From Prevotella sp. UBA2746 (GTDB taxonomy: Bacteria > Bacteroidota > Bacteroidia > Bacteroidales > Bacteroidaceae): a stretch of 22,022 nucleotides of DNA. The translations under genes were made by a program, and so were the position numbers. The stretch is from the NCBI GenBank assembly GCA_002353555.1, contig DEJO01000016.1, positions 1 to 22,022 on the forward strand, given 5' to 3'. This document shows, in pieces, positions 1-7,679 of the stretch; position 1 is the first letter of the stretch; every line of letters begins with the position of its first letter. Below the pieces are notes generated by a model. The model made no database searches, had not been told where the DNA came from, and saw only the letters and a list, made by a program, of their open reading frames with translations.

Positions 1-792
1 CGAATACTGATCTTAGGAGCAGGCAAGATGGGAAGCTTCTTCGTCGACCTGCTGAGTTTCGACCACGAAGTGGCAGTATTCGAGAAAGACCCGCGCAGGC
101 TGCGGTTCACCTACAACTGCCAGCGATTCCAAGAGTTAGGCGAGATTCGTGAGTTCCAACCCGAACTCGTCATCAATGCCGTCACGGTGAAATACACCAT
201 TCCTGCCTTCGAGGAGGTGCTGCCCTACCTTCGTCAGGAGTGCATCCTCAGCGACATATCGTCGGTGAAGACGGGGCTGAAGGACTGGTACGAGCAGTGC
301 GGTCATCCCTTTGTCAGCACGCACCCGATGTTTGGTCCCACCTTTGCCAACCTGAACCAGCTGAGCGAAGAGAATGCCATCATCATCACCGAGGGCGACT
401 ACATGGGGCGCATCTTCTTCAAGGACCTCTACCAGCGGCTGGGACTCAACATCTACGAATACACCTTCGAGGAGCACGATAAGACCGTTGCCTACTCGCT
501 GAGTATTCCCTTCGTCTCCACCTTCGTCTTTGCTGCGGTCATGAAGCATCAGGATGCGCCGGGAACAACTTTCAAGCGCCACATGCGCATTGCCAAGGGG
601 GTGCTCAACGAAGACGACTACCTGTTGCAGGAAATCCTCTTCAACCCCTATACCCACGACCAGGTGTCGCAGATTCGTACCGAACTGAAGGAGCTTTTGG
701 AAATCATCGACAACAAGGATGCCGACGGAATGAAGGCTTACTTGACGAAAATCAGGAACAACGTCAAGCGCGACATCGAGATCAATCGGTAA
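1..792 (+). CDS. tyrA: Prephenate dehydrogenase, 5' end cut by window
   Basis: Oxidative decarboxylation of prephenate to 4-hydroxyphenylpyruvate using NAD(P)+, the committed step to tyrosine, in the cytoplasm. The reading frame is open from base 1: the nine codons before the first ATG (base 28) read RILILGAGK and continue into MGSFF, giving the Rossmann nucleotide-binding motif GAGKMG. That ATG lies inside the motif and cannot be the start; the true start is probably one or a few codons upstream of the window. Further family signals are the SDISSVK segment (about codons 84-90 of the visible frame) and STHPMFGPTFANL (about codons 101-113), the conserved HPMFGP substrate-site region. About 263 codons are visible, close to the short single-domain TyrA form common in Bacteroidota, with no ACT or chorismate mutase domain seen. 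No upstream neighbour is visible; downstream is non-coding DNA. Confidence 0.9.
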   Translation, partial: RILILGAGKMGSFFVDLLSFDHEVAVFEKDPRRLRFTYNCQRFQELGEIREFQPELVINAVTVKYTIPAFEEVLPYLRQECILSDISSVKTGLKDWYEQCGHPFVSTHPMFGPTFANLNQLSEENAIIITEGDYMGRIFFKDLYQRLGLNIYEYTFEEHDKTVAYSLSIPFVSTFVFAAVMKHQDAPGTTFKRHMRIAKGVLNEDDYLLQEILFNPYTHDQVSQIRTELKELLEIIDNKDADGMKAYLTKIRNNVKRDIEINR

Positions 793-855
793 TCCCCTCT
801 CGGCTACCACATGCTGGTCGTCGAGTGACCACACAAACTGTACAGGGAGAATTTA

Positions 856-1205
856 AATAAAAATTGTACATACGACACCAGGTTCTGTAAACTGCTCTGT
901 TAGAGCAGTCTACGTGACAGAGGAACGGGTGTACGTTTACGCTAATCGAGCGCAAGTCGTACACCGCCCCCAAAAGCTGAAAATACAAACATTTAGTCCC
1001 TTTTCTGCAACTGTTATGTGTTTGCCTTCCAACTACTATGAGTTTGCAACGCAACTATATAGTAGTTGGCTTGCAAACTCATAGTAGTTGGAAGGTCGGT
1101 GTTCGACTTTCGCCTAAAAGTGTAGTACTTTATGCGACCATAGTCTCGTAAGTCGCTATGTGTTAACGATTTACAAAGTTGGTGTCGTATGTATAATTTT
1201 ATTTT
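856..1205. mobile_element. MITE-like element with terminal inverted repeats
   Basis: The two ends are imperfect inverted repeats of about 35 bases. Bases 861-880 match the reverse complement of 1180-1199 with one mismatch, and similarity continues outward through an A/T run and inward through a TGTAAA block (about 886-891 against 1170-1175). The interior contains chained stems: an 8-bp stem with a 3-base loop at 891-909, an 8-bp stem at 928-935/958-965 and the 25-bp hairpin listed separately. No coding potential is convincing inside. Size, ends and lack of a gene fit a miniature inverted-repeat transposable element, or alternatively a structured intergenic repeat. A clear target-site duplication was not found. 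It separates tyrA from the AT-rich island. The remaining gap to about 1282 holds only two small stem-loops (around 1212-1223 and 1233-1258) that could end minus-strand transcription. Confidence 0.5.
1025..1095. repeat. 25-bp perfect inverted repeat (hairpin)
   Basis: Bases 1025-1049 are the exact reverse complement of 1071-1095, separated by 21 bases. The loop is itself structured: it contains the 10-base palindrome ACTATATAGT (1054-1063), and 1061-1069 can also pair with 1029-1037, so two alternative foldings compete. It lies near the centre of the MITE-like element. There is no T-run after it, so a plain intrinsic terminator is unlikely. Confidence 0.85.
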
Positions 1206-1282
1206 TTATTACCCCTGTAGGGGCACCACGCGCAGGATTGCGCTCGAAAAAGCGTCATCCTACACTCATGCTAAAACCGAAC

Positions 1283-1510
1283 TCACGTATCAAATGGTAA
1301 TTCCCCCAGATACTTGTCAATAACACGATAACCCACAGCGATGATTGCATCGAGTGAATAGAATAGTGTCTGATAGTGTTTTCCATCCGAGGCAGTTATC
1401 TAAAGCCCTTCCACTCACATCAAGCATACTCTTGTGGATACTCTCGAAGTTGGTATTACTGCGTTAGCAAGTCTTTCCTTTGTAGGAATCATTTCACTAT
1501 TAGTATCCAT
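1283..1510 (-). pseudogene. RhuM-like gene remnant
   Basis: A short ORF begins with ATG at 1510 (MDTNSEMIPTKERL...) four bases after the stop of the AlbA_2-type gene and ends early. Further on, a second frame (1283-1399) reads ITASDGKHYQTLFYSLDAII followed by AVGYRV, which closely resembles the conserved YNLDAIIAVGYRV segment of the RhuM / virulence-protein family. Between them a third frame reads FESIHKSML..., so at least one frameshift separates the pieces. The RhuM-like match stops after AVGYRV; the usual TQFRIWA segment is missing. Intact members are roughly 300 residues or more, so this is a small broken remnant. Family assignment rests on that one motif block, hence moderate confidence. 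Confidence 0.5.
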
Positions 1511-1513
1511 ATA

Positions 1514-3040
1514 CTATAAATGTCTTTTATTTATTGCATGTATTACCCATTTGCCAGTTTTGCTAGGTCCTTCGTAACGTACACCATATTGCTCTTTGAG
1601 GATTCGAAGGTCTTTCCTCAATGTAGTAAGACTAACCCCTATCATATCTGCGATTTCTTCGCGAGTAATCGACGGATTTCCTTTGATATGAGCAATAATA
1701 ATGTCTAGCCGTTCTTGCGGAGACAACTTTTTGGGGACACTTTTCCTATTTTTGGGGGCACTTTTGGGGGCACTTTTGGGGGCACTGCCTTCAATTCTTT
1801 TAATGGGGAGCACCAAGGCAACCTCATCCACATCCAAGCGGTTATCCAAAATAGGCTCACCCCAACCAGCCTCCTTCCAAGCATTAAGTATCATAGGGAA
1901 TCCAGATCCGAGGTTTTCACCATAGCCAATCATCCTCAGTATATTCTGCATCTTTGGGTTACGGGCTTTTGACACACCGCCCTCATAGATGTCCTTCAGG
2001 GGCAGCATCAACAACCCAGGATTGCGGAAAACCAGTCGGTCTTCATGCTTCTCAATCCTCAGCACCCCCGCCTCCAGCATAATATCAGCATGGATAATGG
2101 CGTTGGTGAATGCCTCGCGCACAGCTTTATGCAGGGGCGTGTCATCTACTCGCTGAATACCTTCCATGCGGAATGGGCGTGGAAGGTCGAAGGTCACTTT
2201 GGGAATCACACGGCTAAAGAACTGATACAAATTGTTCTCCCAGCGTCCGTCGTAGGTCAAGCGGTCACTATAGCGCTCTTCACCTATCAGATTGCAGAAA
2301 TCAATATAGTCCATCCTGAAGTTTGCAAACCGCTCTTGTATTGAGAGACCTTTGCCAAACATCATCAGCCCTGCCATCGTTAAACCCTCTTTGCCTGTCT
2401 CACGGTCAACGATATAGCCACCAAGATTCTTCAAGAAAGTCTTGTCATCCACTTCGTTCCATACATGTCCCTCATTCCTGAATTGGAACAACGTGCGGTA
2501 TCTGCGTAGTGTATCAGGGTCAACATCATTCATATCGTAATGCTCCATCAGTGCTCCGTCGTTTCCTCCCTCGTAGGAGTCACGAATCATTGCCCTCACC
2601 TGCTGTTCCGTGCAATGGAAGTCACCCTCATGGTTGCGCTTGAACGTATTCTTATAGACATTCTCATTCAGATAGACAGGTTTTACATGCCAATCAGCCA
2701 TCGATACATGGATGTAAACCACGTCATCGCCATCCACATCCACCACTTCCACATCACTATCTGTCAGGATGTTGGCACTCATCTTATTACTGTTGATAGT
2801 ATTCCAGAAATCTTTCCGGATTCTTTCAGCATCATCAACCCCTTCTATTCGAAACCTCTTTGCAAGGTCTTTCTCCTTCAAGTCCTCAGAAACACCTTAT
2901 AAGATAGTTCCGCCCATCGTGTTTGCGAAAGCAGAATAGCTCATCCAAACCGACTTGGGCACATCCGTTTTGGCCAGCTTTGCCTCCAACGTCAGCCGCT
3001 CACCTTTTTGCAGAAGTTTCTTTATGTCGTTCTTGTTCAT
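1514..3040 (-). pseudogene. AlbA_2/HATPase_c_4 regulator-like gene with in-frame stop
   Basis: The family joins an N-terminal AlbA_2 (Schlafen-like) domain to a HATPase_c_4-type region and a C-terminal helix-turn-helix; proteins of this kind are often annotated as putative transcriptional regulators or RecG-like. From ATG at 3040 the frame reads MNKNDIKKLLQKGERL... and SAFANTMGGTIL, then TAA at 2897-2899 (codon 48), then GVSEDLKEKD in the same frame through 1514. The hallmark block FANT-GGTI-GV is therefore split by a single nonsense codon. After the stop, EAFTNAIIHADI (a GHKL-like N-box) and ENLGSGFPMI follow, then three SAPK repeats and a winged-helix-like tail with REEIADMIGVSLTTLRKDL. A shorter product could start at the TTG at 2881 (455 aa) but would lack the core of AlbA_2. 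A sequencing error at 2897-2899 is the main alternative. Full length would be about 508 codons. Confidence 0.75.
1750..1785 (-). repeat. 12-bp tandem repeat, three exact copies, coding
   Basis: TTTTGGGGGCAC (plus strand) is repeated exactly three times at 1750-1761, 1762-1773 and 1774-1785, with a degenerate fourth copy near 1730-1742. On the minus strand each unit encodes SAPK or its neighbour phase, giving SAPKSAPKSAPK in the linker before the C-terminal helix-turn-helix. A 12-bp unit preserves frame, so slippage would change linker length rather than switch the gene off. Confidence 0.85.
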
Positions 3041-3063
3041 ATTTCTATAACGTTTTGTTACTA

Positions 3064-3195
3064 TCAGATATTATCCAGTACACCGATGTTCTCACCAAAC
3101 CTATGTGGCTCATCATTGTTATGCTTAAACTCCACCCACCTCGTCTCGTCTGGGAGTTTGCAGAGTTCTTTTACATGTAAATCCAAATTCTGCAT
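3064..3195 (-). pseudogene. AlbA_2 N-terminal fragment (43 codons)
   Basis: A short ORF from ATG at 3195 to TGA at 3064 reads MQNLDLHVKELCKLPDETRW and then VEFKHNNDEPHRFGENIGVL. This matches the start of AlbA_2-domain proteins, which typically have LP-ETEWVEFKHNN followed by GEYISALSN. The ORF stops exactly where the SALSN-like block would continue, and nothing further of that domain follows before the next gene's own start at 3040. It is therefore the 5' scrap of a second, different AlbA_2 gene next to the interrupted one, lying 13 bases beyond the stop of the WG-protein gene. It may still be translated as a leftover peptide, but I would not assign it a function. Confidence 0.7.
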
Positions 3196-3208
3196 AAATA
3201 CTCATAAC

Positions 3209-4132
3209 TCACTCCTTAAGATGTTCTATTTGCTCAATTCTACATATCGCCACCTTCCCGTCTTTGTAAAAGCGAACATGGTTCTCACCCCATACGATTT
3301 CATCGAAAAAGCAATCTACTATTTCCTCTCCTGTTTTATCAATACAAATACCCCATTTCCCATTTTTACCTTTATATGCCCTATAATTACCGTGATATAA
3401 GCGTGGATTATTCATATAATGGGCTATTGATTGACATTCCTTATGAGCAAAGCAGAACACAAACAACGGAATAGAGCGTACATGCCGTATATATGGAGAC
3501 GAACTACGCTTTGATACTTCGTCTTTCCAGAAATAGCAATCACGATATTGTTTTATTTCGCATACTTTAATACACGAATTTCTCAATGTATCCCATAAGT
3601 CAAGATGAGTAGCACATTTCCTTGTCTTATCATACACATCATGAAACTCCTCGTTGTAAGGATAGACTAATTTTCCTGTTGGGGCTAAAGTATTAACACT
3701 ATATTCAGGAAGAGCCATATTAAGATATTCAAATGTAAAGGTTGCCAATGTTTTATCGCCAAGTATATTATAATAAAAAGCAAAAACGCCAGAAAACGTT
3801 TTATCTACCTTACTCGCAAAAATATTATTAATTTTATCATCTATAAATATCTCTGTTCCCACGGGAATTAGTTTCAAGCCCTCCTTATTTGTCATTCTCA
3901 ACAAATGACTTTTTATTGCAATCAGGTAGTTAGTAACGCCATCTTTGTATTGTTCAGATCCTACTTTACCATGAATATAATTATCCACTTCAATTCTTTT
4001 TCTATTTGCAAGAAGACACAAAGCTTCCTGTCCATATACCATATCCAATTTGTACATTTCAAAAAGCTTTTTCTTTTTAGCAACCTGCTCGTCTAAGCTA
4101 GGTGTTGTAGGTTCAGAGTATTCTCTTTTCAT
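3209..4132 (-). CDS. Uncharacterised protein with C-terminal WG repeat
   Basis: 307 residues, soluble-looking, with no signal peptide or membrane segment. The first 250 residues are not recognised; they start with a charged segment containing AKKKK (about 18-22). The C-terminal 55 residues contain a WG-type repeat: KNGKWGICIDKTGEEIV at about 256-272, with W260-G261, followed by a weaker second unit ending YKDGKVAIC. WG repeats are short beta modules of unclear function that often sit beside enzymatic domains. It is the third gene of a minus-strand operon, 23 bases after the PLD-WG gene, whose C-terminus also carries WG repeats, so the two proteins may act together or recognise a common partner (inference). 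Base composition is clearly more AT-rich than the flanking core genes, consistent with horizontal acquisition. No catalytic motif was seen. Confidence 0.8.
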   Translation of the reverse strand: MKREYSEPTTPSLDEQVAKKKKLFEMYKLDMVYGQEALCLLANRKRIEVDNYIHGKVGSEQYKDGVTNYLIAIKSHLLRMTNKEGLKLIPVGTEIFIDDKINNIFASKVDKTFSGVFAFYYNILGDKTLATFTFEYLNMALPEYSVNTLAPTGKLVYPYNEEFHDVYDKTRKCATHLDLWDTLRNSCIKVCEIKQYRDCYFWKDEVSKRSSSPYIRHVRSIPLFVFCFAHKECQSIAHYMNNPRLYHGNYRAYKGKNGKWGICIDKTGEEIVDCFFDEIVWGENHVRFYKDGKVAICRIEQIEHLKE

Positions 4133-4155
4133 AATTCAATTCTATAAAGGAGTTT

Positions 4156-5262
4156 CTATTTCAACTGACCATTTTCTATTATTACCCTTTTGTTGTCTAT
4201 CTTTACTCGAAATAAGTCATGACCAACAATATTAATATCATCAAACACCCAATCTAATACAATATTACCATTTATATCTGCAACACCATATTTATCTTTA
4301 ATGATGATAACAAATTGTGTAAAGTCTTGTTTGGGATTCCAAAAATCATCACATATAGGAGGTATGCAAAACTTTCTCTTTCCTTTATCATAAAGTCCCC
4401 ATTTCCCATCTGTTTTCAACCAAATAATCCTATCTGTATGTTCCCATTTGGGGGCGTCCCCCACACATTTATAGTCGGTAAAGAAAAAATCATTGATTGG
4501 CGCAAAATATTGTTCTTCAAGCAAAAATAGTATATTGCCGTTTTTACCTACAAAATGACAAGCAGTGTCATAGTTTGGGAAATAAGGATGATCAGGAGGG
4601 GTAATTATCTCATCATAAAAATACAATTTGGGAAATTCTAAATAAATAGTAGGGTATAATTTTGCTTTACTAATATCAAACATATGAGAAGGAAATTTTC
4701 CCTTATTGTAAACTGAATCTATAAAAGATTGGTTGATAGAATTTGTGGTAGAATTGTCTGTGTGACTTTCGTGAAACTGTTCTGAGATTTTGTATGAATC
4801 GTTATCATAAGATTTTCCAGTATAAATTACCGCGCTATATTTTTCAGACAACTTTTTAAACTTATCACTATAAAAATCTATAGTACCCTTTTCTTGTCTC
4901 GCAATAGTGATTGATTCCTCATTGTATTCGGCCTTATTTGTCCAATTATATGAACCATAAATAACAATCTTATCATCAATAATGCAAAACTTCTCATGCA
5001 TCAGTTGCTTGGTGTTATTCCATCGCAATATACCTCCATCTTTAACAAACTCATCATAATCTACTTCATTGTCATCTGAACAATTAATATCATCCTTATT
5101 CAGTATGAGTTCAACACTAACGCCAGCAGCAAGTTTAAGCAACAAAGGCTGGAAAAGCAAATCGTTCGTAAACCATGCGACAGCAATCTTTATTGAACTA
5201 TTGGCCTTAAATAGTTCTTTTTGAATAGCATTCTGTATTTTATATGAATAATGTTCTATCAT
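4156..5262 (-). CDS. PLD-family (HKD) protein with C-terminal WG repeats
   Basis: 368 residues. Residues 1-145 form one phospholipase D-like domain: IKIAVAWFTNDLLFQPLL near 24-41, then the HKD motif MHEKFCIIDDK with H89, K91 and D96, and the downstream GSYN (103-106) that usually accompanies it. Single-HKD members of this superfamily normally dimerise to form one active site and include both phosphodiesterases acting on lipids and nucleases; the substrate here cannot be told. A linker (about 150-200) follows, then WG-type repeats, the clearest being DGKWGLYDKGKR (285-296) and DKYGVADINGNIV (323-335). No signal peptide or membrane segment is seen, suggesting a cytoplasmic protein. It lies 10 bases after the 136-aa orphan and 23 before the second WG gene, so co-transcription is likely. 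The AT-rich setting among decayed genes suggests an accessory, possibly defence or conflict, role (inference only). Confidence 0.82.
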   Translation of the reverse strand: MIEHYSYKIQNAIQKELFKANSSIKIAVAWFTNDLLFQPLLLKLAAGVSVELILNKDDINCSDDNEVDYDEFVKDGGILRWNNTKQLMHEKFCIIDDKIVIYGSYNWTNKAEYNEESITIARQEKGTIDFYSDKFKKLSEKYSAVIYTGKSYDNDSYKISEQFHESHTDNSTTNSINQSFIDSVYNKGKFPSHMFDISKAKLYPTIYLEFPKLYFYDEIITPPDHPYFPNYDTACHFVGKNGNILFLLEEQYFAPINDFFFTDYKCVGDAPKWEHTDRIIWLKTDGKWGLYDKGKRKFCIPPICDDFWNPKQDFTQFVIIIKDKYGVADINGNIVLDWVFDDINIVGHDLFRVKIDNKRVIIENGQLK

Positions 5263-5272
5263 TTTTCAAGAA

Positions 5273-5683
5273 TTAATAGATTAGTCCAAACTTCTTCATT
5301 TCCTCTTTCGCAGGTAATCTTAGAATCACCCAACTGAAGAAATTGTATGCTTTTGCGTTGCCTTTATGGTTCTCATCTATTCCATACTTATCTGCCCAAT
5401 AGTCATTCAGTTCTTTAATTCCATCTATGCCTGTGTCATAAATGGATTCGCGAATGGGCGTGATGTCGTGTTTTAACAGAGACATGGCGAAATCGAAAAC
5501 CATTACCATTTCCGGCAATTTCTTAGAAGCCTTGATGAATGCAGCAGTATCTCTCTGCTGTTCATCCTTGCTCTTACTCATAAACTCCAACATCAAATTT
5601 CCTGTGGTCTCAAGACCATAGGGAAGTTGTTTCTTAACCTCTTCTTGAATAGTAAGAACTTGTGATATATAAGGATTCTTCAT
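5273..5683 (-). CDS. Uncharacterised 136-aa protein, first gene of PLD-WG operon
   Basis: Not recognised. The protein, MKNPYISQVLTIQEEVKKQL... to EEMKKFGLIY, looks mainly helical and soluble, with no signal peptide, cysteine pair or obvious catalytic motif. The same frame is open to an ATG at 5734, but a Bacteroidota-type -7 box (TATCTTTG on the minus strand, 5732-5739) overlaps that codon. Transcription should start just downstream of the box, so the ATG at 5683 is the likely start, with an AT-rich leader of about 45 bases. It is followed after 10 bases by the PLD-WG gene, making it the first gene of a three-gene low-GC operon. A small leading gene beside an enzyme could be an antidote or adaptor, but nothing in the sequence shows this. 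Confidence 0.7.
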   Translation of the reverse strand: MKNPYISQVLTIQEEVKKQLPYGLETTGNLMLEFMSKSKDEQQRDTAAFIKASKKLPEMVMVFDFAMSLLKHDITPIRESIYDTGIDGIKELNDYWADKYGIDENHKGNAKAYNFFSWVILRLPAKEEMKKFGLIY

Positions 5684-5731
5684 TATAAATAATATGGGCT
5701 TTACTTGTTTGGGTTTTTCAAATTCTGACCA

Positions 5732-5764
5732 CAAAGATATAAAACTAAATGCAGTTTATCGCAA
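5732..5764 (-). promoter_or_regulatory. Probable promoter of the PLD-WG operon
   Basis: On the minus strand, TATCTTTG (5732-5739) matches the Bacteroidota -7 consensus TAnnTTTG exactly. The -33 element is weak: a TTGC at 5761-5764 sits about two bases further away than the usual 19-base spacer. It lies about 50 bases upstream of the ATG at 5683 and is the basis for choosing that start. Confidence 0.5.
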
Positions 5765-6053
5765 GAATGGGACGAGAATCTGCAACATTTTTGTTTTTTT
5801 TGTGAGAAAATCAAGTGCTTGGCGCAACAAAGTTACAAAATGGTTGAATAACCTCTTCTGTTTCATACCATTTCTACCTACCATCTTCGACGCTTGCAAC
5901 AGGCATCTTCTAGGGTAGGCATCTTATTCATCATCAGTATTGCGCCCATCCTATCTCATATCGGAAGTTGCCCTCCTGCACCTCCAGAAGGCGGTTTGGG
6001 GTTACTATTGATATGTTTTTGTTTGCCAGGATTCCACATTTCCCGCTTCTCAT
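5765..6053. other. Intergenic stretch without a recognised gene
   Basis: This lies between the divergent PLD-WG operon and the GDSL gene promoter. Only short ORFs without recognisable content occur on either strand. It marks the switch from AT-rich island DNA to the higher-GC core genes. I see no RNA gene, convincing inverted repeat or insertion sequence in it. Confidence 0.5.
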
Positions 6054-6084
6054 TTTGTGTAGTCAAATATGTTTCGTAATTTTG
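6054..6084 (+). promoter_or_regulatory. Promoter of the GDSL hydrolase gene
   Basis: TTTG (6054-6057), a spacer of exactly 19 bases, and TAATTTTG (6077-6084) match the -33/-7 pattern used by the Bacteroidota primary sigma factor. The start codon at 6175 is about 85 bases after the predicted start of transcription. The block around -33 (CATTTTGTGTA) recurs at the next plus-strand promoter. Confidence 0.75.
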
Positions 6085-6174
6085 CATCAGTTGTCAGGAG
6101 TTCTGGTTAGGATTCATGGGTATAGAACTTCCTGCGACAGTATAGTAGAAATGTGAACAAAAGGAGAATAGAAG

Positions 6175-6975
6175 ATGTTGGAAGATAAGAAGTGGTGGCG
6201 TATGGCAAAGAGGCTGTTGCTGTTGTGGTTATTGCTTTTGGTGTCTCCCCAAGTGGGGGTGGGCGTTGATGCCCATCATGCCGAGGCATCGAGGAACAGT
6301 AGGATGGGGAAGGGTGTGCGCTTCCTCTTTATCGGCGACTCTATTACCGATGGTGGATGGGGACGAAGTGGCGGGAACATGCTGCCGACTGAACAGCGGA
6401 ACCAAAAGGACCAGAACCACATCTATGGACATAGCTTCATGATGCTTTGTGCTGCAAGGGTGCAGGGCGATTATCCGGAGTTGGGAACACAGTTCTTTAA
6501 CCGGGGTATTTCTGGTAATACGCTCCATGACCTCCAGCAACGATGGCAGGCAGACTGTCTGAAGCTAAGACCGGACGTGGTGACACTACTTATCGGGACT
6601 AACGACGTGGACTTGCACCTCAGTGGTAAGGCTACTCTCGACATGAAGAGGTGGGAGCAAGACTACAGGCACCTGCTCGACCAACTGCGTGCCCTCAATC
6701 CCAAGGTGAAGATAGTTCTCGGTACTCCCTTTGTCGCTCAGGCAGGACGGATTGGTTCGGCTGACAACTACCCTCAGCGAAAGCAGCTCATTGCGGAGTG
6801 TGCCAAGACGGTACGGCGAATAGCTGCCGACTATCGTGCCACCTTGCTGGACTATGAACAGATGTTTGGCAAACTGACGGAAAAGAATCCTTCTTACTGG
6901 ATTTGGGACGGCATTCACCCTACGGCTGCCGGCCATCAGAAGATGGCTGACCTTTGGTTGAAGACGGTGTTGTGA
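6175..6975 (+). CDS. Secreted SGNH/GDSL-family hydrolase
   Basis: Esterase or lipase-like hydrolase of the SGNH superfamily, 266 residues. Block I is FIGDSITDG with the nucleophile Ser56; block II is NRGISGNT; block III is LLIGTNDVD with Asn143; block V is DGIHP with Asp245 and His248, completing the Ser-Asp-His triad. A positively charged start followed by LLLLWLLLLV (about residues 13-22) is a signal peptide or anchor, so the enzyme acts outside the cytoplasm. Start choice: ATG at 6175 has AAGGAG at 6161-6166, an unusually good Shine-Dalgarno for this group; an in-frame ATG at 6202 (MAKRLLLL) would also give a signal peptide. Members deacylate many substrates (lipids, acetylated sugars, thioesters), so the substrate is open. 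It has its own promoter. It lies upstream of the phosphopantetheinyl transferase but need not belong to the peptide pathway. Confidence 0.88.
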   Translation: MLEDKKWWRMAKRLLLLWLLLLVSPQVGVGVDAHHAEASRNSRMGKGVRFLFIGDSITDGGWGRSGGNMLPTEQRNQKDQNHIYGHSFMMLCAARVQGDYPELGTQFFNRGISGNTLHDLQQRWQADCLKLRPDVVTLLIGTNDVDLHLSGKATLDMKRWEQDYRHLLDQLRALNPKVKIVLGTPFVAQAGRIGSADNYPQRKQLIAECAKTVRRIAADYRATLLDYEQMFGKLTEKNPSYWIWDGIHPTAAGHQKMADLWLKTVL

Positions 6976-7023
6976 TACCTTGTCAGGGACTTTGGCAGAC
7001 TTTCAAGGATTGCCATTACACAT

Positions 7024-7054
7024 TTTGTGTAATCGGAAATAATCAGTATATTTG
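7024..7054 (+). promoter_or_regulatory. Promoter of the phosphopantetheinyl transferase gene
   Basis: TTTG (7024-7027), 19-base spacer, TATATTTG (7047-7054), a full match to the Bacteroidota consensus. The predicted start of transcription is near 7061, only about 15-20 bases before the ATG, so the leader is very short. Flanking bases CATTTTGTGTA and TTTGCATCA are shared with the GDSL promoter. Confidence 0.8.
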
Positions 7055-7077
7055 CATCAATAGCGTAGATTTATTTG

Positions 7078-7659
7078 ATGATGATTTATCTTAACGACCA
7101 GATAGAAACATTCGACCTGCAGGCAGCGTTGGGACAGTTGTCGCCGCAGCGCTTGCAACAGGTAGAGGCGTTCAAGCCCCTGCTGAGCAAGAAGCTCTGT
7201 GCTGCTGCCTACTTGCTGTTGCGGCAGGGCTTGCAGGAGGAGTATGGCATCAGCGAGGCGGTGGAGTTTGAATACGGAGAGCACGGCAAGCCGTCTCTCA
7301 TCGGCCATCCCGACATCCATTTCAACCTGAGCCATTGCCGTGAGGCTGCCATCTGTGTGCTGTCAGACCAGCCTGTCGGGGTGGACATCGAGTCGATAGG
7401 ACGGCAAAGCGAACGGCTGATGCGCTATGTACTCAGCGACGAAGAGTATGAGCAGGTGAAGCGTTCGTCGTCGCCAGACGTCGAATTCACCTGCTTCTGG
7501 ACGAAGAAGGAGAGCATGCTGAAGCTGACGGGAGAGGGTATCAACACCGACCTGAAGCTGCTGTTGCCTGCTCCCTATCGGTTCACGACTGTGGTCAACG
7601 AGGAGCGCGGCTATGTCTATACGCTCTGTACCGCCGAAGGCTTTTCCGTTCTGAAATGA
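7078..7659 (+). CDS. Sfp-type 4'-phosphopantetheinyl transferase
   Basis: Transfers the 4'-phosphopantetheine arm of coenzyme A to the conserved serine of carrier proteins, converting them from apo to holo form; cytoplasmic. About 193 residues, slightly shorter than classical Sfp. Family motifs are present in order: GKPSL, FNLSH, VGVDIES with Asp103 and Glu105 (Mg2+-binding), and FWTKKESMLKLTG with Trp141, Lys144, Glu145 and Lys149. Start: ATG at 7078 (or the next codon at 7081); the promoter lies immediately upstream. The obvious substrates are the two carrier domains of the NRPS encoded at 10810-18348 (Ser1005 and Ser2071). Its placement in the same locus, in a separate convergent transcription unit, supports that role, although it could also serve fatty-acid carrier protein if it is the only such enzyme in the genome. 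Confidence 0.92.
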   Translation: MMIYLNDQIETFDLQAALGQLSPQRLQQVEAFKPLLSKKLCAAAYLLLRQGLQEEYGISEAVEFEYGEHGKPSLIGHPDIHFNLSHCREAAICVLSDQPVGVDIESIGRQSERLMRYVLSDEEYEQVKRSSSPDVEFTCFWTKKESMLKLTGEGINTDLKLLLPAPYRFTTVVNEERGYVYTLCTAEGFSVLK

Positions 7660-7679
7660 AAATAAAAACGAGTTTTCAT

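Noticed and set aside
136..834. Minus-strand open frame opposite tyrA
   Set aside because: Fully antisense to a gene with clear TyrA motifs; composition is that of a complement shadow.
945..956. The 12-mer TCGAGCGCAAGT in the MITE-like element also occurs in the promoter array (about 18465-18476)
   Set aside because: Flanking bases do not match and 12 bases is too short to claim a shared origin from this window alone.
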